NCBI RefSeq assembly: GCF_008806595.1 | Contig: NZ_VZRB01000007.1 | Location: 1-64,000, forward strand | DNA: 64,000 nucleotides | Source: Streptomyces luteolifulvus | GTDB taxonomy: Bacteria; Actinomycetota; Actinomycetes; Streptomycetales; Streptomycetaceae | Direction: 5' to 3' | Part shown: positions 1 through 7,061 of the stretch, one piece after another | Position numbering within the stretch: the stretch's first letter is position 1 | Layout of the letters: every line of letters begins with the position of its first letter | Notes under the pieces: model-generated | Told to the model about the DNA's origin: nothing | What the model saw: the letters and a program-made list of their open reading frames with translations, nothing else | The model's database searches: none | Translations under genes and position numbers: made by a program

Positions 1-79
1 GAACGGCGCCACAGAGCACTCAACCCGCGCACAGAAGCCAACCACCCACCGGCCAGAAGCCGTTACGCGCCCCGGATTC

Positions 80-379
80 TCATCCCGCCACGGTGCCGGC
101 GCACAGCGCCGTCATGGGTACTTTTCCCAGGAACTCGGTCTTCATACGGAGTTCCCTGTTCTCGCGTTCCAGCTCGCGCAGGCGGGCGCGTTCGCTGATG
201 TTCAGCGGAGGCTCCTCCCCGGCGTGCTCTTGCCGGTACCGGCTGACCCAGGTGCCGAGCGTTCCCTCGTTCACTTGTATCTCTCGGGCGACCTCGGCGA
301 TCGGGCGGGACTCCACGACCACCATCTTCACCGCCTCGTCCCGAAACTCAGGACTGAACTTCCTACGCTTCTGTGCCAC
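80..379 (-). pseudogene. IS3-family transposase OrfA, 3'-truncated
   Basis: This 99-aa frame has the typical IS3 OrfA layout. An N-terminal helix-turn-helix starts with KRRKFSPEFRDEAVKMV and includes the recognition-helix stretch EVAREIQVNEGTLGTWV. A leucine-zipper-like segment follows (ERARLRELERENRELRMK). The characteristic end MKTEFLGK is reached, but the usual downstream sequence is replaced by an unrelated tail (VPMTALCAGTVAG) and no OrfB follows, so the element is broken. Its 5' end abuts a fragment of a different transposase type, which suggests one insertion sequence landed in another. No mobility is expected from what remains. Confidence 0.75.
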
Positions 380-713
380 GTGCTCTCTCCGCCGTTCTGG
401 ACTTCGATCCTATGGGGACCGCTGTCCGAGAACTTCGGGGCGCCTCACAGCGGTAGCGGCGGATCGTGACGTGAAGGATCGTGGGCCGCCAGCCGAGTGG
501 CTCGTGCGCCAGCCGTCGGGTCACGGTGTCACGCGGTGTGCCTTCGCAACCGCAGCGGCGGCACCACTGATCGGACTCGACGACCCGGCACGCGAGAACC
601 GCACGATCCGGGGCGAGTCTCTGACCGGTGACTTCGAGCCCGAGCTCGTCAAGGCGGCAGAAGGTAGTCATGTCAGCGCGGGCGAAGCCCGCCTCAGGGG
701 TAGCGTCGTGCAA
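363..713 (-). pseudogene. ISL3-family transposase N-terminal fragment
   Basis: The first ~85 residues look like the amino end of an ISL3-family transposase. They carry the opening LDELGLEVTGQRL, a cysteine-rich zinc-binding stretch (CRVVESDQWCRRCGC), and the following segment ending HVTIRRYRC. After about position 445 the reading changes to an unrelated sequence and stops, so the DDE catalytic part is missing. The break is where the IS3 fragment begins. The likely original start is the internal ATG before TTFCRLDELGL. I call it a remnant, not a functional gene. Confidence 0.65.
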
Positions 714-962
714 CGTCGAGGTCTTCCGAATGGGCTTGGTGTAGGGACCCCCTTCCTCGGGAGACCTCGACGCCTACCCGGTCACCGACGCGGGGTGGGC
801 TGCCACCGCCGGTGGGCACAAGTTCCTGACGGTTGATGATCTGAAGTCAACCAGGTGAGGGCGAATCGTCCTGCTTCGGCCCCGGTCGCGCGAAGGTGAT
901 CGGGGCCGAAACTTGAACGGTGGCTTCGGTCGTGGCTTGTGGGCCGTTCAGCTACGGGGCAT
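714..962. other. gap without a confident gene
   Basis: This 249-bp stretch holds no gene I can support. At about 761–858 a short plus-strand frame reads VTDAGWAATAGGHKFLTVDD and then stops. It could be the tail of a lost gene, but I cannot assign it. The 3' half carries the terminator-like hairpin listed separately. Confidence 0.5.
875..910 (-). terminator. stem-loop downstream of the aldo/keto reductase
   Basis: There is a perfect 10-bp inverted repeat: TTCGGCCCCG at 875–884 and CGGGGCCGAA at 901–910, with a 16-nt loop. It lies 53 bp beyond the stop codon of the minus-strand reductase gene, where an intrinsic terminator would be expected. Confidence 0.6.
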
Positions 963-1835
963 TCAGCGGCCGATGTCGTCCAGCTCGGTCAAGTCCTCAT
1001 GAGAGAGGGAGAGTCCCGCGCCGGCGATGTTCTCGCGCAGGTGCGCTGTCGATGACGTGCCGGGGATGAGCAGGATGTTCGGTGATCGCTGCAGCAGCCA
1101 GGCCAGTGCGACGGACATCTGTGTCGCCTTCAATCGAGCGGCGACCGCCGAGAGCGCCGAGGACTGAAGCGGGGTAAAGCCGCCGAGGGGGAAGAAGGGC
1201 ACGTACGCCACGCCGTCGGTGGCGAGCCGGTCGATGAGTTTGTCGTCGTGGCGGTGGGCGAGGTTGTACATGTTCTGCACGCACGCGATCGGCGCGATGC
1301 TCTGTGCCTCGGTGACCTGCTCCTCGGTGGCGTTGCTGACCCCGAGGTGGCGGATCAGGCCCTGCTGTTGGAGTTCCACGAGCGCCTCGAACGCTTCGGC
1401 GAGCGAGCCGGGCTGGGGACCTTCGGCGTTGCCGAGTCGGAGGTTGACCAGGTCGAGTTCGTCGAGCCGGAGGGACTTGAGGTTGTCGTGGACCTGGCGG
1501 CGCAGATCTTCGGGTCGCCGGGCCGTGGGCCAGCCACCCTGTTCGTCGCGGGTCGCGCCCACCTTGGTCACGATGTGCAGCGACTCGGGATAGGGGTGCA
1601 GTGCCTCGCGGATCAACTCGTTGGTGACGCGCGGCCCGTAGGCGTCGCTGGTGTCGATGTGGGTGATGCCACAGTCGACCGCTTCTCGCAGAACGGCCAG
1701 GGCACCGTCGCGATCGGCGGGCGGCCCCATGACCCACGGGCCCGCCAGTTGCATGGCGCCGTAGCCGAACCGGTTGACGGTCAGGTCGCCCAGAGTCCAG
1801 GTGCCGCCGGGAAGAGAGGGGGAGGGTGTGCTCAT
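963..1835 (-). CDS. aldo/keto reductase family oxidoreductase
   Basis: This is a 290-aa NAD(P)H-dependent oxidoreductase of the aldo/keto reductase TIM-barrel superfamily, a cytosolic enzyme that reduces carbonyl substrates. The family signature THIDTSDAYGP gives catalytic Asp61 and Tyr66, and IVTKVG gives Lys91. The position usually held by His reads DLVNLRLG, so Asn replaces it, as in some bacterial subgroups. GVSNATEEQV and the C-terminal NILLIPGTSS cofactor-binding segment are intact and the length is normal. It is divergent from an HxlR regulator, with paired inverted repeats between them, which is the classic arrangement for redox- or electrophile-responsive control of an oxidoreductase. 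The substrate is unknown. Confidence 0.9.
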   Translation of the reverse strand: MSTPSPSLPGGTWTLGDLTVNRFGYGAMQLAGPWVMGPPADRDGALAVLREAVDCGITHIDTSDAYGPRVTNELIREALHPYPESLHIVTKVGATRDEQGGWPTARRPEDLRRQVHDNLKSLRLDELDLVNLRLGNAEGPQPGSLAEAFEALVELQQQGLIRHLGVSNATEEQVTEAQSIAPIACVQNMYNLAHRHDDKLIDRLATDGVAYVPFFPLGGFTPLQSSALSAVAARLKATQMSVALAWLLQRSPNILLIPGTSSTAHLRENIAGAGLSLSHEDLTELDDIGR

Positions 1836-1902
1836 CCTGTTGCCTTTCGTCGTGCACTTGGGGGTGGCGCGTGCTGCCTCCCTGCGTCAGCATTGGAGAG
1901 AA

Positions 1903-1935
1903 ACTTCCTGTCGGGAAGTAGGCACTTTGGAGTGC
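1903..1935. promoter_or_regulatory. paired inverted repeats, candidate HxlR operator
   Basis: Two perfect inverted repeats lie side by side between the divergent genes. The first is ACTTCC-TGTCG-GGAAGT at 1903–1919. The second is GCACT-TTGG-AGTGC at 1922–1935. HxlR-type dimers bind short dyads near their own promoters, so either repeat could be the operator serving both genes. This is inferred from position and symmetry only. Confidence 0.5.
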
Positions 1936-1966
1936 GTAACCCACCCATTGGTGAGAGGTGCGATCA

Positions 1967-2413
1967 GTGACGACGATGAAGGCGGCCCAGAAGAGGGCTC
2001 AGGCCAAGGTGGAGTACAACGCGTTCCTGGCAGCATGCCCCAGCCGGCGGCTGCTCGACCGAATCTCGGACAAGTGGGTCGTCCTGATCCTGTGTGCGCT
2101 GGGCGGCGACAACAGCCCTGGCCAGCCCGGTGCAGCACACGCAGACGCTCCGAAGGCGATGCGTTACTCCGAGATCTTTCGTCTTCTGGCTGGGGTCAGC
2201 CAGAAGATGCTGACCCAGACGCTACGGTCGCTGGAGCGCGATGGTCTGCTCACCCGTACCGTGACGCCAACCGTCCCTGTCACCGTCTCCTACGAGCTGA
2301 CCGACCTCGGCCTCTCGCTTCATCACATGACGCGCGGGCTCAGAAACTGGGCGCAGACACACATGGCCGAGGTCCTCGCAAACCGCGAGAACTCCGACGC
2401 TCGCACCTCCTGA
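1967..2413 (+). CDS. HxlR-family winged-helix transcriptional regulator
   Basis: This is a roughly 148-aa DNA-binding regulator. It opens with the family hallmark CPSRRLLDRISDKWVVLIL, including the conserved Cys. The winged helix follows (MRYSEIFRLLAGVSQKMLTQ, then TLRSLERDGLLTR), and the wing ends YELTDLGLSL. A segment of about 14 residues (GGDNSPGQPGAAHADAP) is inserted between helix 1 and the HTH and is longer than usual. GTG at 1967 is preferred because GAGAGG lies about 8 bases upstream; GTG 1958 and ATG 1976 are alternatives. It is divergently paired with the aldo/keto reductase, which it probably controls, perhaps through Cys modification as known for some family members. Confidence 0.88.
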   Translation: MTTMKAAQKRAQAKVEYNAFLAACPSRRLLDRISDKWVVLILCALGGDNSPGQPGAAHADAPKAMRYSEIFRLLAGVSQKMLTQTLRSLERDGLLTRTVTPTVPVTVSYELTDLGLSLHHMTRGLRNWAQTHMAEVLANRENSDARTS

Positions 2414-2780
2414 CGACTCACATCCAACCGCCCAACAGCTCTATGTTCTCGGCGCTACACCCTCAACTGCGAAGAGCCACTTTGTCTGCCACCAACTCAG
2501 GGGAGCCGGTCCGCTCTCCTGCAGTCGGCATGCCCACAGGAAGCCGCTTCCGCGGCCGGCCACCTTTTCTGCCGCCTGCATGCCGCTCATCCCGGGCCCG
2601 CCGCCACTCCCGTTCCCACCACGCCTCGTCGCAGGGCACGAACGACGGATTCGTGCGCCGAGCCAAGCTCTTCAGCACTGTCACCAGGACACGGGCGGTC
2701 CGAGGATCAGACGGCACGCTCTTACCATTGCGCCAATCGCTCCACGACGAGGACGCGACCTTGATCGGCGGCTTTTGCGC
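2414..2780. other. gap without a confident gene
   Basis: These 367 bp contain no gene I can support. A minus-strand frame at 2463–2717 encodes 84 residues with an Arg/Lys-rich middle (RKGGRPRKR) and could be a relic of a transposon protein. It has no clear ribosome site and I do not recognise it. Confidence 0.4.
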
Positions 2781-3296
2781 GTGGCACTACCGCCCTTGTT
2801 CGAGCGCCTGGACCATGAAGAGTCGGTGGTGCGCGGTGAGTTGGCGGCGCTGCGGGAGAAGGCCGCGGTGCTGGAGGAACGGCTCGCGCGTCTGACCATC
2901 ACCCGGGAGACGCTGGCATCGCTGGTGGGCGACGGACGTGGAGGTGCTGCCGTCAGGGCGCTTCACCCGATGCCGGACCCGCCGCCCGTCCCGGGTCCCG
3001 CGTCCCAGACCGGTATGGCCAGTGACGAACCGACCCCGACGCCGGGTCCATTGGATCTGGAAGTGGCGCGGGAACGGATTCTGGTGCTGCTGACGGGCGC
3101 TCACCAGGCGTTGAAGGTACAGGACATCGGGGAGGCGATCGGTGAGCATCCGGAGCGGGTGGAGACGACCCGTTCGCGACTGAAGAAGCTAGCGAAGGAG
3201 GGGCTGGTGGCGGAGGTGTCCCCGGCCTGGTTCGCGATCACGCCCGCCGCGCGGGAGCACCCCGGAAACGGCGGAGAGGGCCCCGGAACAGCCTGA
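2781..3296 (+). CDS. hypothetical protein, coiled coil plus winged helix, probably IS-associated
   Basis: This is a 171-aa protein if translation starts at GTG 2781; longer upstream starts are possible. The N-terminal ~50 residues are heptad-like and strongly helical (FERLDHEESVVRGELAALRE, then KAAVLEERLARLTITRETL). A Pro-rich linker of about 40 residues follows. The C-terminal ~70 residues look like a winged helix (ERILVLLTGAHQALKVQDIG, then RVETTRSRLKKLAKEGLVAE). To my recollection, similar proteins occur beside transposase genes in Streptomyces; that is family memory, not something shown here. It may bind DNA. Function unknown. Confidence 0.55.
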   Translation: MALPPLFERLDHEESVVRGELAALREKAAVLEERLARLTITRETLASLVGDGRGGAAVRALHPMPDPPPVPGPASQTGMASDEPTPTPGPLDLEVARERILVLLTGAHQALKVQDIGEAIGEHPERVETTRSRLKKLAKEGLVAEVSPAWFAITPAAREHPGNGGEGPGTA

Positions 3297-3511
3297 TCGG
3301 AAAGGCCCGGCGGGCCGCCGTGGTGCGGTCCGTTTCCCGGGCGGGGTGGCACCGCCGAGGGTTCAGCTCGGCGGCGCCGGTTGCGTGAGGTCCCAGCAGA
3401 AGGGTGGCTCGCGCCCTTCGAGCGTAGTCGCCGTGCAGGCCGCTCGGAGGGCCGAGCCGCGAAATCGCCATGCCCGGTCGCCTGTTGGCAGATCAGGGCA
3501 CGGATCGAGGC

Positions 3512-3829
3512 TCAGTGTTTCCTCATACGGTCAACGCCCGCCGCCGGCGGCCACAGCCCGGAGCGGGTGAAGGCCGCGAGCCGGGCGACGGTCGCGACGT
3601 CGGGCCAGGAGCGTCCGGCGAGCAGGTCGGCGATGGCCTGCCGGTTGACGCCGGAGCCATCGGCGGCGGCCCGCAGGCTCAGGCCCCGTTCCTCCAGGAC
3701 GCCCGCGAGGGCGCGGGCGATGTGGCGGACGGCCTCGGCGGCCGGGTCGGTACACGGTTGTTCGGGCCAGGTTTCCGGATCACGGGTGTGCTGCCTCGGG
3801 GGGCGTGCGCGGGCGCGTCCGCCGACCAT
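3512..3829 (-). CDS. XRE-family helix-turn-helix regulator
   Basis: This is a 105-aa protein. After a Pro/Arg-rich N-terminus of ~30 residues comes a complete XRE/Cro-type HTH: ALAGVLEERGLSLRAAADGS, then GVNRQAIADLLAGRSWPDVA and TVARLAAF. It is a single-domain DNA-binding protein with no sensor domain. It starts head-to-head with the recombinase-like gene, with at most about 70 bp between them, so it probably regulates the recombinase/transposase pair, as excision-control repressors do. The regulatory role is inferred from position. Confidence 0.75.
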   Translation of the reverse strand: MVGGRARARPPRQHTRDPETWPEQPCTDPAAEAVRHIARALAGVLEERGLSLRAAADGSGVNRQAIADLLAGRSWPDVATVARLAAFTRSGLWPPAAGVDRMRKH

Positions 3830-3901
3830 GTGCGCACCGTCCTGTCCATAGAAGTCGATCAGTCATGGAATGGCTGTTTGTCCAGCCGGCATGCATGGAC
3901 C

Positions 3902-4831
3902 GTGGAGCTTGATCCGGACACGTCGGCGAAGATCACCCGCTATCGGCCGAAGGACGCGCCGCCGGCCTGGGACGAGGTCGCCACGGTGGTGCGCAGCGTG
4001 GTCGCCTCGACAGTCAGCGCGGTCCCCTACGACGTGGAGCGGCTGCTGCACGTCACCGGCTGTCTGGCCTTGTGGGCGGTGGGCACAGGACTGGGGCGGG
4101 AGCCTGACGTGTGGCTGCGCAACGAGGTCATCGACGCGTTCGTCCTCTCCCGGGCGGGCACGATCGAGGCGTCGACGAAACGCACGTACCGGACGTGGCT
4201 GCTGCGGGTGCGCGACGCGCTGGCGTTCAGCGAGCGCGGGGAAGCCGCTCCGGCCCTGCTGCACGCCCGGCCGAACCCCCACCAGCCCTACACCCGGGGC
4301 GAGTTGGCCGCGTTCAGGCACTGGGCGGAGCACCTTGCGCGCCAGCAGCGCACCGACGGGCTGGCCCTGCTGGGGCTCGGGGCTGGCTGGGGGCTCACCC
4401 CGAAGGAGGTGGCGGCCAGCCGGGGCACCCATCTGCGTCGGCTCGGACGGGACGGTCCCCTGCTGCACACGGGGGTCGAGCGCGTCGTCCCTCTGGTGGC
4501 CCGCGCCGCCTGGGGCCCACTCCTGGGCGAGTTGGCGGACGCGGCGGGCGGCAACTACCTGTTCAGGCCCCGGCGGACCGCCGCCTACGCCAAGAACCTG
4601 ATCGGTTCCTGGCCACTGGTCCACCGTCCGCCCGGCCACCTGCCGGGTCTGTCGGCGGGGCGGCTGCGGGCGACGTGGATCGTTGAGCTGATGGCCGCCC
4701 GCATCGACCACGACCTGATCGCCAAGGCGGCCGGGCTCGCCTCGGCCGCCTCGCTCGCCCGCTACCAGCACCACGTGCCCCCGCTCGACGAGGCCACCGC
4801 GATGCGGCTGCTGCACGGAAGCGGTCCGTGA
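3902..4831 (+). CDS. tyrosine-recombinase-like protein, degenerate active site
   Basis: The protein is about 309 aa from GTG 3902; GTG 3833 would add 23 residues but leaves only 3 bp to the divergent XRE start. A core-binding-like helical segment (LSRAGTIEASTKRTYRTWLL) is followed by a C-terminal half laid out like an integrase catalytic domain. The Arg I position, normally TGLR.xEL, reads GAGWGLTPKEV, so the Arg is missing. The HxLR box reads GRLRATW, so the Arg is kept and the His lost. The end AGLASAASLARYQ keeps a Tyr where the nucleophile would be. A degraded or repurposed recombinase is likely. It overlaps the downstream transposase gene by GTGA, implying coupled translation. Confidence 0.5.
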   Translation: MELDPDTSAKITRYRPKDAPPAWDEVATVVRSVVASTVSAVPYDVERLLHVTGCLALWAVGTGLGREPDVWLRNEVIDAFVLSRAGTIEASTKRTYRTWLLRVRDALAFSERGEAAPALLHARPNPHQPYTRGELAAFRHWAEHLARQQRTDGLALLGLGAGWGLTPKEVAASRGTHLRRLGRDGPLLHTGVERVVPLVARAAWGPLLGELADAAGGNYLFRPRRTAAYAKNLIGSWPLVHRPPGHLPGLSAGRLRATWIVELMAARIDHDLIAKAAGLASAASLARYQHHVPPLDEATAMRLLHGSGP

Positions 4832-6660
4832 CCGCCCCGGACGCCTGGCGGAATCCGCACAAGGCACGGCGCTGCCGCCCCCGGCCCCTCACCGACGCCC
4901 CGCCAGTGATCCCGGACTCGAAGGTCGGCCAGCTTGATACGCTGCTGCACGATTCGGGCATCCTGCCCCTGATCGACCAGGAACTTCAGGGCCGCCCCGG
5001 CCCGGACGGCCTCCCGGTGCGCACGGTCCTGGTGGGCCTGCTGCTGGCCCTGCACTACGGCCACGGCGCGAACCTCGCCGACGCCTACCGGATCCTGGCC
5101 GACCACCTGCGGCCCACCGCCCGCTCCTGGCTCGGCGTTCCCGACCTCACCGGCGCCGACGCACACGCCCGGCTCGCTTTCTCCCGCCGTGTCTACCGCG
5201 CCTTCGACCGGCTGACCACCGCCCTGGACCCGCGCCGCGGCGAGCGCCGCCGGCGCCTGCCCGCCGCCGAAGCCGCCGTCATCGCCGCGTCCTGGGAGGA
5301 CGACGATCCCGAACACGTCCGCCGCCGGGCCCTGTTGCAGGAGATCAGCGACCGCCTTGTCCTGGTCACCGTCCAACTCGCCTACCGGCACGGCCTGTTC
5401 ACGGGCTGGCCCGGCGACATCGGCGCCGACACCACCCCGATCCCGTCCTGGCACCACCCGCCCAGCCGCCGTCGCGAGCTCGCCTCCGTCGATCTCACCG
5501 CGGGCTGGCACTACTGCGGAGGCGCTGAAGAGGGCATCTTCGGACACTCCGCCACCCTCCTCGTCGCCGCCAGCCGGAGTCACCCCGACGGCGCCCGGCG
5601 GGCCGGTGAACGCGTCAGCCGCCACCCCCAGCTCGCCCTCGGCCTGGTCCTGGACACCCCCGGCAAACGCGTCGGCCCGAACGCCGTGCACACCCTGACC
5701 CGGCTCGCCGCCCACGGCCTCGGACTGCCCGCCGGACTGCTGGCCGCCGACCGCGCCTACACCGACCAGCTTCCCGCCCACTTCGCAGTCCCCGCCCGCC
5801 GCCTGGGCTACCAGCTCGTCCTCGACTACAAACAGGAACACCGCGGCCTGCAGGGCTCCACCGCCTCCGGCGCTCTCCTCGTCGACGGCTCCCTCGCCTG
5901 CCCCGCGATGCCAGACGCCCTCGTCCACGCCACCACGAACCTGGACGACAAAGCCGTACGCGAAGCCGGCGACGACGAACCGCTCACCCAACTCCTCGCA
6001 GCCCGCACCCCGTTCTTCCTCAAACGCAAACAGAACCCCGACCCGCACGGCACGATCCGTCTGCAGTGCCCGGCCGCCGGGCCTTCGCCCTCGGTCTCCT
6101 GCGCCCGCTTCCACCAGGTCCACCAGATCGCCGCCACCCGGCCGGTCACAGTCGACCTCACCAACCCGCGCGCCACCACCGCGCACACCGCGGCCAAACC
6201 CACCGTCCCCATCCCCACGGCCGAACGGCTGCGGCCCCCGGCTCCGGAACAGCTGCCGAAGATCTGCCAACGGCCGACGGTCACCGTCCACCCCGGCAGC
6301 CTCGGAAAGATCGACAAGTTCCGCCAGGACCGCCACTACCTCCAGCCGTCCTGGCAGGACGCCTACCGGCCCGCTCGGGCCAATATCGAGGGACTGAACG
6401 GCAGAGCAAAGTCTCATGGCGTCAACATCGCCGACCCAGCCCGACGACTCGCCCACGGCCGCGTCGCCCAGACCGTCCTTCTCGCCCTGATGATCTTCAC
6501 GACCAACCTCGGCATCCTGCACAGCTGGACGCAGACCAGCCCACCCACAGCCGACGAGTTCGCCGAGGAAAACATCGGGGGCGACGAACAACAGCCACCC
6601 ATCTCGTCGGCCTCCGGGATTCCACCGCCCGCCGGCACCCGCACCACCGCAACAACCTGA
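4828..6660 (+). CDS. DDE-type transposase-like protein
   Basis: This 610-aa protein starts at GTG 4828 inside the stop of the preceding gene. A DDE triad is recognisable. Asp201 lies in DIGADTTPIPSW, Asp308 in LLAADRAYTD, and Glu521 in ARANIEGLNGRAKSHG, the last having the Arg/Lys spacing typical of the third acidic motif. The N-terminal region (VRTVLVGLLLALHYGHGANL) resembles the DUF-like N-domain of large IS1182/IS4-type transposases. Family assignment is uncertain, and I could not see terminal inverted repeats with confidence. The reading frame is intact. It sits with a recombinase-like protein and an XRE regulator near a tRNA gene, suggesting a mobile cassette and not a simple IS. Confidence 0.65.
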   Translation: MTAPDAWRNPHKARRCRPRPLTDAPPVIPDSKVGQLDTLLHDSGILPLIDQELQGRPGPDGLPVRTVLVGLLLALHYGHGANLADAYRILADHLRPTARSWLGVPDLTGADAHARLAFSRRVYRAFDRLTTALDPRRGERRRRLPAAEAAVIAASWEDDDPEHVRRRALLQEISDRLVLVTVQLAYRHGLFTGWPGDIGADTTPIPSWHHPPSRRRELASVDLTAGWHYCGGAEEGIFGHSATLLVAASRSHPDGARRAGERVSRHPQLALGLVLDTPGKRVGPNAVHTLTRLAAHGLGLPAGLLAADRAYTDQLPAHFAVPARRLGYQLVLDYKQEHRGLQGSTASGALLVDGSLACPAMPDALVHATTNLDDKAVREAGDDEPLTQLLAARTPFFLKRKQNPDPHGTIRLQCPAAGPSPSVSCARFHQVHQIAATRPVTVDLTNPRATTAHTAAKPTVPIPTAERLRPPAPEQLPKICQRPTVTVHPGSLGKIDKFRQDRHYLQPSWQDAYRPARANIEGLNGRAKSHGVNIADPARRLAHGRVAQTVLLALMIFTTNLGILHSWTQTSPPTADEFAEENIGGDEQQPPISSASGIPPPAGTRTTATT

Positions 6661-6821
6661 CAGCCCTGCACCACGACCCGAGCTTCGGGCTGCCCGGCGA
6701 CGGCCACGCTCCGTCTCCCGCACCGAATCACCACCGATCCCCCGGCGAAACCCCGACCAGCAGTCACCCGTGACGCCCCGCACATTCGGACACCGCATCG
6801 AACACACCCCGGAAACGCCGA

Positions 6822-6855
6822 AGATCCCGCCCGATCTTCCGATCGGACGGGATCT
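6822..6855 (-). terminator. terminator of the tRNA-Ala gene
   Basis: This is a strong hairpin. The outer 8-bp stem is AGATCCCG/CGGGATCT (6822–6829, 6848–6855). After a single mismatch comes an inner 6-bp stem, CCGATC/GATCGG (6831–6836, 6841–6846), with a TTCC loop. It lies 41 bp beyond the 3' end of the minus-strand tRNA, as expected for an intrinsic terminator. Confidence 0.8.
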
Positions 6856-6895
6856 CGTCAACTACTCCCGAGCTAACTCAAGAACAGTCGCTGCG

Positions 6896-6969
6896 TGGAC
6901 CTGAGGGGATTTGAACCCCTGGCCCCCTCGATGCGAACGAGGTGCGCTACCGGACTGCGCCACAGGCCC
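6896..6969 (-). tRNA. tRNA-Ala (anticodon CGC)
   Basis: The reverse complement folds as a complete cloverleaf. The acceptor stem pairs GGGCCTG with CAGGTCC (one G·U) and ends in discriminator A, with no CCA encoded. The anticodon arm is CCTCG-TTCGCAT-CGAGG, whose loop centre CGC reads Ala codon GCG. The T-arm contains GGTTCAAATCC. The 3' end faces the mobile cassette at 3.5–6.7 kb, a common integration orientation, but I found no repeated copy of the tRNA 3' end. Confidence 0.95.
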
Positions 6970-7061
6970 TTGCAACGAGTGAAACTCTAGCATCCCCATC
7001 AGGGTGCTTGGAAATCCGTTACGGGGCTGGTCACGGCCACACCCCGGAGACCGGCGGACGC

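Noticed and set aside
93-836. Long plus-strand frame across the IS3/ISL3 fragments
   Set aside because: It is the antisense shadow of the transposase fragments and has no protein-like features.
761-858. Short plus-strand frame reading VTDAGWAATAGGHKFLTVDD
   Set aside because: It may be the tail of a lost gene but is too short to assign and has no start or ribosome site.
2463-2717. 84-aa minus-strand frame with Arg/Lys-rich centre
   Set aside because: No recognisable domain or ribosome site; kept only as a remark in the gap description.
6896-6969. tRNA-Ala as an attachment site for the left-hand cassette
   Set aside because: The position and orientation fit, but I could not find a second copy of the tRNA 3' end to the left, so no att pair is claimed.
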